Of a stretch of DNA of 7,578 nt, positions 1 through 6,046 are shown one piece after another. Made by a program: the position numbers and the translations under genes. Origin of the DNA: CAYMRB01 sp964392615 (lineage in GTDB: Bacteria > Planctomycetota > UBA8108). The notes under the pieces are model-generated. The model was not told the DNA's origin, searched no databases, and worked only from the letters and a program-made list of their open reading frames with translations. The stretch is taken from the NCBI GenBank assembly GCA_964392615.1, contig CAYMRB010000476.1, forward strand, positions 1-7,578. The letters run 5' to 3'. Numbering within the stretch: position 1 is the stretch's first letter; every line of letters starts with the position of its first letter.

Positions 1-1
1 C

Positions 2-550
2 TTCTTCACGATGATGTTCGCGCAGAACGCATCGTTCGACTTCCGCCGCGACCTCGACCGGCTGGTGTGGCTGAAGTCGATCCCGCTGAGCCCGTTCGCC
101 ATCGCGGCGGGCCAGTTGCTGACGAGCGCGCTCTGCTTGACGGCGGTGCAGATCGTCGTGCTCGGCGTTCTCATGTGCCTGACCGATCAGGTCTCGCCCG
201 AGATGCTCATCGCCGTCATCCTCGCGCTGCTGCCCTTGAACCTCTGCGTGACCGCCATCGACAACGGCCTGTTCCTGCTCTTCCCGTACCGCATCACGCC
301 GCAGGACGCCGGCAATATGCCGTTCATGGGACGGCTCATGCTGACGATGCTGGCGAAGGTCTTGGCGGTGTGCGTCCTCGTCGCCATCGGGATGCTTCTC
401 TGCTATCTGCTGTCCGGCCTCGCCGGGGGCTTCTATCCGGCCTACGGCCTCGTCTTCGCCGTGTTCCTGACCGCGGCTTGCGCGCCCCTCACATGGCTCG
501 TCGGAGTGCTCTTCCGGCGCTTCGACGTCGCGCGCGATCTGCCGGAGTGA
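2..550 (+). CDS. Putative ABC exporter membrane protein, C-terminal part (5' end outside window)
   Basis: The reading frame is already open at the left edge (Phe-Phe-Thr before the first Met at 11), so this is the last ~182 residues of a longer gene. Four hydrophobic stretches are visible, at about residues 34-58, 68-93, 112-139 and 145-170 of the fragment, with no soluble catalytic domain. The charged segment DFRRDLDRLVWLKSIPLSP leading into a membrane helix, and the later NGLFLLFPYR followed by an amphipathic segment ending in K, resemble the putative ABC-exporter domain family (PF16962 type), where this half lies in the membrane-spanning part. It probably forms the permease of an ABC exporter with an ATPase encoded upstream, outside the window. 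The substrate cannot be read. Its stop is only 4 bp before the MATE gene, so the two are probably one operon of exporters. Family assignment is from remembered motif likeness; the membrane topology is clear. Confidence 0.7.
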   Translation, partial: FFTMMFAQNASFDFRRDLDRLVWLKSIPLSPFAIAAGQLLTSALCLTAVQIVVLGVLMCLTDQVSPEMLIAVILALLPLNLCVTAIDNGLFLLFPYRITPQDAGNMPFMGRLMLTMLAKVLAVCVLVAIGMLLCYLLSGLAGGFYPAYGLVFAVFLTAACAPLTWLVGVLFRRFDVARDLPE

Positions 551-554
551 CGCC
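542..554 (+). promoter_or_regulatory. Shine-Dalgarno site that fixes the GTG start of the MATE gene
   Basis: GGAG at 544-547 lies 7 nt before the GTG at 555 and overlaps the TGA stop (548-550) of the upstream membrane gene. This supports the GTG start over later ATG codons and suggests translational coupling of the two genes. Confidence 0.55.
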
Positions 555-1949
555 GTGCGCCTGCGCACTCTCGACCGTGAGATCCTCGGCCTCGCGATGC
601 CCGCACTCGGTATGGGCTTCGTGATGACGGGCCATGCCTGGATCGATATGGCGTGGGTCGGGCGGATCGACGACGGGCAGGGCGGACGCGCGGCTCTAGC
701 GGCGCTGTCGATCGCGAGCTTTTGGGTCTGGATCTACCTGTCGATCGCGTCGCTTCTCTCGGTCGGACTGACGGCGTTGGTGTCGCGGTACGTCGGCGCC
801 CATCGAATTCCGGCAGCGCGTTACGTCGCGTCGCAGGGGCTGCGCGGGACGCTGCTATTGGCCGTGGCGAGCGCCATCGTCGGCTACGTCGTCGCGCCGG
901 CTGCGTTCGAGATGGCGGCAGCCCGTCCGCAGGTGGCGGCGTTCGGCGTGCCGTACGTGCGGATCTACTGGGGAACCGGGGTCTTCGTGCTGCTCCTGCA
1001 TGCGGTGACCGCGGTGTTTCGGGGGCACGGAAACACGCGAACACCGTTTCTCGTCTCGTTCGCGAGCCTGGCGGTGAACGCGGCGGCGGATCCGCTGCTG
1101 ATCTTCGGCTGGGGGCCGGTGCCCGCACTCGGCGTGGCCGGCTCGGCCTGGGCCACAGCGCTCGCGCACGCGGTCAGCGCAGCGGTCCTGCTCGCGCTGC
1201 TCGGCAGGGCGCGCCTCTCGAGTCGCACGCGACCGTCGGACGACGAGATGCGACTGCGGTCCTCGACGCCGTTGTCGCGGCCGGACGCCCTGGGAATCGA
1301 CTGGTCCGTGCAGTATCGGCTGGCGCGCGTCGGACTGCCGATCGCGTGCTCCGGCGTGTTCTTCTCGCTGATCTACGGGGTCATCAGCGGCGTCGCCGAT
1401 GCGGCCGGCGGCTCGGCGGCACAGGCAGGCCTCGGCATCGGCCACCGCGGCGAGGCGCCGGCGTGGATCCTCGGCACGGGGTACGCGGCAGCGGCGTCAT
1501 CGCTCGTCGGCCGCTCGCTGGGCGCCGAGCGTCCCGAGGAGGCTGCCCGCGCAGCGTGGCGTTCGGTGCTGCAGTGCGCCATCCTCTGCGGAGCGTGGAT
1601 GGTCATTCTCTTGGCGTTCGCCGAGCCGCTCGCCGGCCTCTTCACGCGCGACGCGACTTCGCTTCAGCACGGTGCGGCGTACTTCCGGATCGTCTCGACG
1701 TGCCTTCTGTTCCAGTCGGTCGAGCTCGTACTCGAGGGGGCGTTCGGCGGCGCCGGGCTGACGATTCCGCCGATGGCGATATCGACGACGCTGACGGTGA
1801 TCCGCATTCCGATCGCGTGGCTCGTCGTGCACCGGTGGGGCGGAGGTGTCGAGGGCGTGTGGTGGGTTCTCGCGCTCACCGCGATCGGCCGCGGCATCGT
1901 GATGGGATGGTGGTTTCGGCGGGGGACGTGGAAGACGCGATCCGTGTGA
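555..1949 (+). CDS. MATE family efflux transporter (464 aa)
   Basis: This is an inner-membrane antiporter of the multidrug and toxic compound extrusion family, which exports cationic drugs or metabolites in exchange for Na+ or H+. The length is normal for the family (about 450-480 aa), with two six-helix halves joined by a hydrophilic linker at about residues 218-248. Recognisable pieces in the first half are D31-x-x-W-V-G-R followed by ALAALSIA, the FRGHGNTRTP loop at 155-164, NAAADPLLIFG at 175-185 and the GxAGSAWAT stretch at 193-201. In the second half, AQAGLGIGHRGEAPAW (289-304) and LVGRSLGAERPEEAARAAW (317-335) match the family's conserved helix and loop. The GTG start is chosen because it begins directly before the first helix, has a good ribosome site and sits 4 bp after the ABC-exporter fragment. 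Substrate is unknown. It converges tail to tail with the ClpX-like gene with only 4 bp between stops. Confidence 0.92.
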   Translation: MRLRTLDREILGLAMPALGMGFVMTGHAWIDMAWVGRIDDGQGGRAALAALSIASFWVWIYLSIASLLSVGLTALVSRYVGAHRIPAARYVASQGLRGTLLLAVASAIVGYVVAPAAFEMAAARPQVAAFGVPYVRIYWGTGVFVLLLHAVTAVFRGHGNTRTPFLVSFASLAVNAAADPLLIFGWGPVPALGVAGSAWATALAHAVSAAVLLALLGRARLSSRTRPSDDEMRLRSSTPLSRPDALGIDWSVQYRLARVGLPIACSGVFFSLIYGVISGVADAAGGSAAQAGLGIGHRGEAPAWILGTGYAAAASSLVGRSLGAERPEEAARAAWRSVLQCAILCGAWMVILLAFAEPLAGLFTRDATSLQHGAAYFRIVSTCLLFQSVELVLEGAFGGAGLTIPPMAISTTLTVIRIPIAWLVVHRWGGGVEGVWWVLALTAIGRGIVMGWWFRRGTWKTRSV

Positions 1950-1955
1950 CGGATC
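1939..1955. terminator. Candidate bidirectional hairpin between convergent genes
   Basis: GATCCGT (1939-1945) and ACGGATC (1949-1955) form a perfect 7-bp stem around a 3-nt loop. The MATE stop (1947-1949) lies in the loop and second arm, and the ClpX-like stop (complement of 1954-1956) begins within the second arm. No U-tract follows on either strand, so this is not a canonical intrinsic terminator. It may slow RNA polymerase or protect both 3' ends, or be coincidence. Confidence 0.3.
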
Positions 1956-3534
1956 ACATCCAGGCTTCGACTCCCTTGCCCGGGCTGTTGAGGATCTGCG
2001 GGGTCACCGGAAGCTCGTCGAGTCCCGCCTGCTCCGAGATCTTGGCGAGGAAGTCGGCGTGCTCGCCGAACACTCGCATCAGGTAAGCCTTGATCGGCAC
2101 GTCGAGCTCTTCGGACAGCGCTCCGGCCATCGCGATCGACGCGTCGTCGAGCCGCAGGCGCACGCCGTGCAGACGCGCGAACTCGAGCTCGAACTCCTCG
2201 ACGGCGAAGCGGTTGAACGCGGCCGCGGCCGCGTCGGGATCGTCACGCACCGTACGGAGCGCGTGCGCGGGATTCTCGACGACGTCGGTCGTCATCGCGA
2301 AGCTCGTCACGGCCCCGCCCGGCAGGTAGAACTTGAAGCTCCGCAGGCTCGCCTCCAACACGCTCATCAGACCACGGGCGCCGGTCTTCTCCTCGACGGC
2401 GCGCGCGGCAGTCGCGCGCAGCGCATCGTCCCCGAAGGCGACGCTCAGACCGTAGTCCTCGAAGCTCTGGCGGTACTGACGCAGGATCGACCCCTCGGAC
2501 GTCGTGAGGATGCGGTAGAGATCGTCTTCGCTGAGCTCGTCGAGCGCGACACGCACCGGCAGACGGCCGATGAACTCCGGTTCGAAACCGTACTCGACGA
2601 AGTCTTGCGTGCCGACGCGCGCCAGCAGGCCGCCGCCGCCCTCCGCGTCGCCGTCGGACATGGCCCCGAAGCCGACGTTGCGCTCGCTGAGGCGCTTCTC
2701 GATGACCTCGTTCAGGCCCGAGAACGCGCCGCTGACGACGAACAGGATGTGACGCGTGTTGACGGTCCCCCGCGCCCGACCGCCCTTGCGGGTCTGCATC
2801 ATCTCCTGGAACTGCGCGCCGATGTCCATCGGGCTGCGCAGCGCGACCTCGGTTTCCTCCATCAGCTTCAGCAGCCCGACCTGCACGCCGCGGCCGCTCG
2901 GATCACGACCGAACGAGGTCGGCGCGCTCGAGATCTTGTCGATCTCATCGAGGAAGATGATGCCGTGCGCCGCGAGGTCGACGTTACCGTCGGCAGCGCG
3001 CACGAGCTCGCGGACGAGGTCGTCGACATCCTGGCCGACGTACCCGGTCTCCGAGAACTTCGTCACGTCGGCCTTGACGAACGGCACGCCGATGAGCTGC
3101 GCGAGGATGCGGAGCAGGTAGGTCTTCCCGACGCCGGTCGGTCCGAGCAGAATCACGTTCTGCTTGACGTACTCGGAGCCCGGGAGGGCCGATGCGTCGT
3201 GTCCCGCGCTGAAGGAGCGCTTGACGTGGTTGTAGTGGTCGCAGATCGCGACGGAGAGCGTCCGCTTGGCCTCGTCCTGCCCGATGACGAAGCGATCGAG
3301 GTACTCCTTGACCTGTTGCGGCGTCTTGTCGAAGCTCACCAGGTGCTCGGGAACCGGCGCTTCTTCGCCCTCCTCGTCCTGGCTTGGCGTCTCTGCGCCT
3401 TCGGTATTGCCGAAAGGAGCGCCGCCGCCCATCGGGATCGCGAAGACGTCCATCTTGTCGCGGAACTTCTCGAGGAGGTCGCCGATGGTCGGCTCTTTGG
3501 TCCCTTCCTCGGTGGTCTTTTCTGATTCACTCAT
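1954..3534 (-). CDS. ClpX-like AAA+ protein unfoldase without zinc finger, with C-terminal extension (526 aa)
   Basis: This is an ATP-driven unfoldase of the ClpX (HslU/ClpX) family, expected to form a hexameric ring and thread proteins into ClpP in the cytoplasm. Visible in order: an acidic, Gly-rich N-terminus (1-65); the ClpX entry TPQQVKEYLDRFVIGQDEAK (71-90); Walker A GPTGVGKT (131-138); pore loop GYVG (164-167); Walker B IIFLDEID (192-199); PEFIGRLP with the probable arginine finger (319-326); and sensor-2 GAR (385-387). A VGFGA segment at 287-291 sits where ClpX carries the IGF loop that docks on ClpP, so ClpP partnership is plausible. Oddities: the Cys4 zinc-binding domain is absent (one Cys in the N-terminal 130 residues), the RKH loop reads R253-A-R255 with about 10 extra residues before it, and about 105 residues follow the usual end of ClpX (about 420-526). 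Start at 3534 chosen because AGGA lies 9 nt upstream. Probably a paralogue of canonical ClpX. Confidence 0.88.
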   Translation of the reverse strand: MSESEKTTEEGTKEPTIGDLLEKFRDKMDVFAIPMGGGAPFGNTEGAETPSQDEEGEEAPVPEHLVSFDKTPQQVKEYLDRFVIGQDEAKRTLSVAICDHYNHVKRSFSAGHDASALPGSEYVKQNVILLGPTGVGKTYLLRILAQLIGVPFVKADVTKFSETGYVGQDVDDLVRELVRAADGNVDLAAHGIIFLDEIDKISSAPTSFGRDPSGRGVQVGLLKLMEETEVALRSPMDIGAQFQEMMQTRKGGRARGTVNTRHILFVVSGAFSGLNEVIEKRLSERNVGFGAMSDGDAEGGGGLLARVGTQDFVEYGFEPEFIGRLPVRVALDELSEDDLYRILTTSEGSILRQYRQSFEDYGLSVAFGDDALRATAARAVEEKTGARGLMSVLEASLRSFKFYLPGGAVTSFAMTTDVVENPAHALRTVRDDPDAAAAAFNRFAVEEFELEFARLHGVRLRLDDASIAMAGALSEELDVPIKAYLMRVFGEHADFLAKISEQAGLDELPVTPQILNSPGKGVEAWM

Positions 3535-3696
3535 GGTATCGCGTCCTATCATGTGGCAAAACGACGGCGCCGACAACAGAACCCCACAGAAAAGGGACGG
3601 TGATACCGCCGGACGGTCCGAGTCGCGAGCGATACCCGTTCCATCGCGCGTCCACGCAGCCTCTTCGACCATCCTTCGCCCGAGTCGTCGCTCGAC
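3535..3696. promoter_or_regulatory. Divergent intergenic region between the ClpX-like and DUF3524 genes
   Basis: These 162 bp separate two divergently transcribed genes and must hold at least one promoter for each, unless transcription starts elsewhere. For the minus-strand gene, AGGA (complement of 3544-3547) gives a ribosome site 9 nt before its ATG. For the plus-strand gene there is no Shine-Dalgarno sequence before the ATG at 3697. I find no convincing -10/-35 pair on either strand and no clear operator; a short imperfect palindrome, CGGACGGTCCG, lies at 3610-3620. Confidence 0.4.
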
Positions 3697-4848
3697 ATGA
3701 GCTCTCTTCGCGTCCTGGCCGTAGAACCCTACTATGGGCTGTCCCACCGCACGTTTCTCGAGGGGTACCGCCGGTACTCCCGCCACCGTGTGGAGATCTG
3801 GCAGCTGCCGCCGCGCAAGTGGAAGTGGCGCATGCGAGGGTCGGCATATCACTTCGCGGCCCGCGCCCGCGAGGCAGGCCCCGGTGAGGCTCCGGACGTC
3901 GTGTTCGCGTCCGACTTCCTCAACCTCGCCGACTGGCGCGCGCTGACGCCGCCGGAGTTCGGCCGTGCGCCGTGCGCGTTCTACTTCCACGAGAACCAGA
4001 TCGGCTACCCGCTCTCCGATCACGCACCCGTCGAGCACCACTACGGCTGGATCAACCTGAGCTCCGCTCTCGCGGCGGACAGCGTGCTCTTCAACTCGCT
4101 CTACCACCGCGAGCAGTTCCTGGGCGAGGTGTCGAAGGTCTTGCGGCGAATGCCCGATCCCGTGCCGCCGACGCTCGTCGACGAGCTGCGGGACCGCTCG
4201 GAGGTCTTCCCGGTCGGCATCGATTTCGCGCCGCACGACGAGTTCGTGCCGGCGCGCACGAAGTGGCCGGACGCGGCGACCGGCGACCCAGACGCATCGG
4301 GTGCGCCCATCATCGTGTGGAATCACCGCTGGGAGTACGACAAGCGCCCCGACCTGTTCGCGGCGGCGCTGATCGAGCTCGCGCGGCGCGGTCGCGCGTT
4401 CCGCTCGATCGTCTGCGGCGAGTCGTTCGACAAGCAGCTACCGGAGTTCGAGGAGCTCAGGCGAGTGCTCGGCGGCCGGCTCCTGCACCTCGGCTACTTC
4501 GAGAAGGCGAGCGACTACCGCGCGGCCCTCGCAGGTTCGAACGTCGTCGTGTCGACGGCACGCCACGAGTTCTTCGGCGTTTCGGTGGTCGAGGCGATGT
4601 ACCTCGGATGCCTTCCCATGCTGCCGGCCGACCTCAGCTATCCCGAGATCGTCCCGCCACACCTCCACCCACTGTTCCTCTACCGCGAGACCGACGACCT
4701 CGCCGATCGTCTGGAGGAACTCCTCGCGCGCCCACCGCTGGAGTACGGCGACGAGCTGCGCGGCGTGGCGGCTCGCTACGACTGGCGGCGCCTCGCGCCG
4801 CTTCTCGACGAGCGGCTGGCGGATCTCGTGCGCCAATCCGTGACGTGA
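3697..4848 (+). CDS. DUF3524/QTMAN-type glycosyltransferase, probable tRNA-queuosine mannosyltransferase homologue (383 aa)
   Basis: This is a GT-B fold, GT4-like glycosyltransferase with the N-terminal DUF3524 domain. Animal GTDC1/QTMAN, which attaches mannose from GDP-mannose to queuosine in tRNA-Asp, belongs to this family. Family signatures are clear: EPYYGLSH (10-17), WKWRMRG (42-48), FYFHENQIGYP (95-105), the INLSSALAADSVLFNS stretch (119-134) and RRMPDPVP (150-157). In the C-terminal half, WNHRWEYDKRPDLF (208-221) starts the nucleotide-sugar domain, and E291-x7-E299 in EFFGVSVVEAMYLG is the GT4 E-x7-E motif that holds the sugar donor. The length matches a complete enzyme, and the ATG start puts the first beta strand (LRVLAVE) at residue 4, as expected. 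No ribosome site is visible upstream. The gene stands alone on its strand, divergent from the ClpX-like gene and convergent with lpxD. Fold and family are secure; tRNA-Q as acceptor is inferred from the family, and another acceptor is possible in bacteria. Confidence 0.85.
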   Translation: MSSLRVLAVEPYYGLSHRTFLEGYRRYSRHRVEIWQLPPRKWKWRMRGSAYHFAARAREAGPGEAPDVVFASDFLNLADWRALTPPEFGRAPCAFYFHENQIGYPLSDHAPVEHHYGWINLSSALAADSVLFNSLYHREQFLGEVSKVLRRMPDPVPPTLVDELRDRSEVFPVGIDFAPHDEFVPARTKWPDAATGDPDASGAPIIVWNHRWEYDKRPDLFAAALIELARRGRAFRSIVCGESFDKQLPEFEELRRVLGGRLLHLGYFEKASDYRAALAGSNVVVSTARHEFFGVSVVEAMYLGCLPMLPADLSYPEIVPPHLHPLFLYRETDDLADRLEELLARPPLEYGDELRGVAARYDWRRLAPLLDERLADLVRQSVT

Positions 4849-4879
4849 TGCCGGGCTCGCGAGGCGAGGAGACGCGCGG

Positions 4880-5980
4880 TCACGCGTCCGCGGCCTCTTC
4901 GGGGGCGACGTCCTCGAGCTTCGTGACGCGCTTCTCGAGCCCCTTCAGCGTGCGGCGGAACTCGGGGAGGTGTTCGATCTGCGCGTAGGCGCGGCGAGCT
5001 ACGAGACCCGGAAGCGCCGGCGAGCCGAGCATGGTCCCGCCAGGGTCGATGTTCTTCATGATCCCGGTGCGCGCACCGACTTTCGCGCCGTCGCCGATTT
5101 TGAGGTGCCCGGCGATTCCCGATTGGCCGGCGATCGTCACGTAGTGGCCGAGCTCGGTCGAGCCGGAGATGCCGACTTGCGCGATGAGCAGGCAGTGAAC
5201 GCCCGTGCGGCAGTTGTGCCCGACCATCACCTGGTTGTCGACCTTCGTACCTCGACCGATGACGGTCGCGTCGAGCGCGGCGCGATCGATCGTCGTGCCG
5301 GCGCCCACCTCGACGTCCGCTTCCAGGATCACGTTCCCGATCTGCGGCACCTTGCGGTGGACCACCGGTTCGGCGGGATCCTCCCGGCGCTCCTGCACGT
5401 ACCCGTAACCGTCTGCGCCGATGACGGCAGTGCTGTGCACGATCACGCGGTCGCCGAGCGTACAGTCATGGTAGATGTGCGCGCCGGAGTAGATGCGGCA
5501 GTCCGCGCCGATCTTCGTACCGCGTCCGACTGAAACGCCCGGAAAGATCTCGGTGCGCGGACCGATCTCGACGCCGTCCGCGATCACAGCGCCCGGGCCG
5601 ATGCCGACGCCTTCGCCGAGCTCGACGCCCTCGCCGACGTACGCCTGCGCCGACACGTCGTGCCAGGAACGCTCGTAGGGTCGGAAGAGGTCGAGCACGA
5701 TCGTCCACGCGACTACCGGCTGGGCGACCCGGATGACGGTGGGGGAGGGGTCCACGGCCGACTCGGGGATGTCCACGTCGGTCCCCACGATCACGCCCGC
5801 AGCCTCGCACGACGCGAGCGCCGAGCGTAGCTTCATGTCCTCGAGATACGTGATCCGGTCCGGCCCGGAGCCCTTCAACGCGGCCGGCCCGGTGACGACG
5901 CGTGCGCCGCCGTCCCCCTCGACGCTGCCGGAGACCGCCGCGGCGATCTCGGCCAGCGTGTACGTCGTGCTGGGTGTCAT
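4880..5980 (-). CDS. lpxD: UDP-3-O-(3-hydroxyacyl)glucosamine N-acyltransferase LpxD (366 aa)
   Basis: LpxD catalyses the third step of lipid A synthesis, moving an R-3-hydroxyacyl chain from acyl carrier protein to the 2-amino group of UDP-3-O-acyl-glucosamine in the cytoplasm. Three parts are visible: an N-terminal uridine-binding domain (about 1-100, with ITYLED at 43-48), a left-handed beta-helix of hexapeptide repeats (about 108-318), and a C-terminal helix (about 328-355). The catalytic histidine is H255 in MVGHN; H292 in IAGHLKIGD lies 37 residues later, the same spacing as H239 and H276 of the E. coli enzyme. AQVGISGSTELG (267-278) is the family's signature coil. The ATG at 5980 gives a normal N-terminus; an in-frame TTG at 6016 would add 12 unconserved residues. 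No ribosome site precedes the ATG. The gene follows a DUF1573 gene by 66 bp and is not beside lpxA, lpxB, fabZ or bamA in this window. Confidence 0.95.
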   Translation of the reverse strand: MTPSTTYTLAEIAAAVSGSVEGDGGARVVTGPAALKGSGPDRITYLEDMKLRSALASCEAAGVIVGTDVDIPESAVDPSPTVIRVAQPVVAWTIVLDLFRPYERSWHDVSAQAYVGEGVELGEGVGIGPGAVIADGVEIGPRTEIFPGVSVGRGTKIGADCRIYSGAHIYHDCTLGDRVIVHSTAVIGADGYGYVQERREDPAEPVVHRKVPQIGNVILEADVEVGAGTTIDRAALDATVIGRGTKVDNQVMVGHNCRTGVHCLLIAQVGISGSTELGHYVTIAGQSGIAGHLKIGDGAKVGARTGIMKNIDPGGTMLGSPALPGLVARRAYAQIEHLPEFRRTLKGLEKRVTKLEDVAPEEAADA

Positions 5981-5988
5981 AGCCGGGC

Positions 5989-6016
5989 AGTGTACCCGAG
6001 GCGGGCGGCAGATCAA
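5989..6016 (-). promoter_or_regulatory. Candidate sigma70-like promoter for lpxD, near-leaderless
   Basis: On the minus strand, TTGATC (6011-6016) and TACACT (5989-5994) are separated by 16 bp; each matches the consensus at 4 of 6 positions. The predicted first base, near 5982, would fall about 2 nt before the lpxD ATG. This agrees with the missing Shine-Dalgarno sequence. The match is modest and could be chance, and lpxD could instead be read through from the DUF1573 gene. Confidence 0.3.
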
Positions 6017-6046
6017 GACGGGGGGCGAGGGGGAAACGCGGCGCGG

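Noticed and set aside
653..2086. Long open frame (477 codons) overlapping the MATE gene in another frame
   Set aside because: Arg/Gly/Ala-rich translation without membrane or domain pattern, typical of an open shadow frame in GC-rich DNA; the MATE frame has clear family motifs.
2059..3525. 488-codon open frame opposite the ClpX-like gene
   Set aside because: Made of the complement of conserved AAA+ codons; Arg/Leu/Asp/Val-rich with no recognisable domain. Rejected as an antisense shadow.
3548..3576. TTGTCG-17-CATGAT as a promoter for the ClpX-like gene
   Set aside because: It would start transcription about 7 nt before the ATG and leave the AGGA ribosome site out of the mRNA, so the two signals contradict each other.
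3610..3620. CGGAC-G-GTCCG palindrome in the divergent intergenic region as an operator
   Set aside because: Arms of 5 bp with a single central base are easily found by chance in GC-rich DNA, and no regulator gene is nearby.
3535..4326. Extension of the ClpX-like frame upstream to 4326 (790 codons)
   Set aside because: The added residues lie opposite the conserved glycosyltransferase and show no domain. The in-frame ATG at 3534 has AGGA at good spacing; an ATG at 3552 is a possible but weaker alternative.
4871..4888. GACGCG/CGCGTC inverted repeat at the lpxD stop, between the convergent glycosyltransferase and lpxD
   Set aside because: Only 6 bp of stem, no U-tract, and CG-rich short repeats are frequent by chance at this base composition; too weak to call a terminator.
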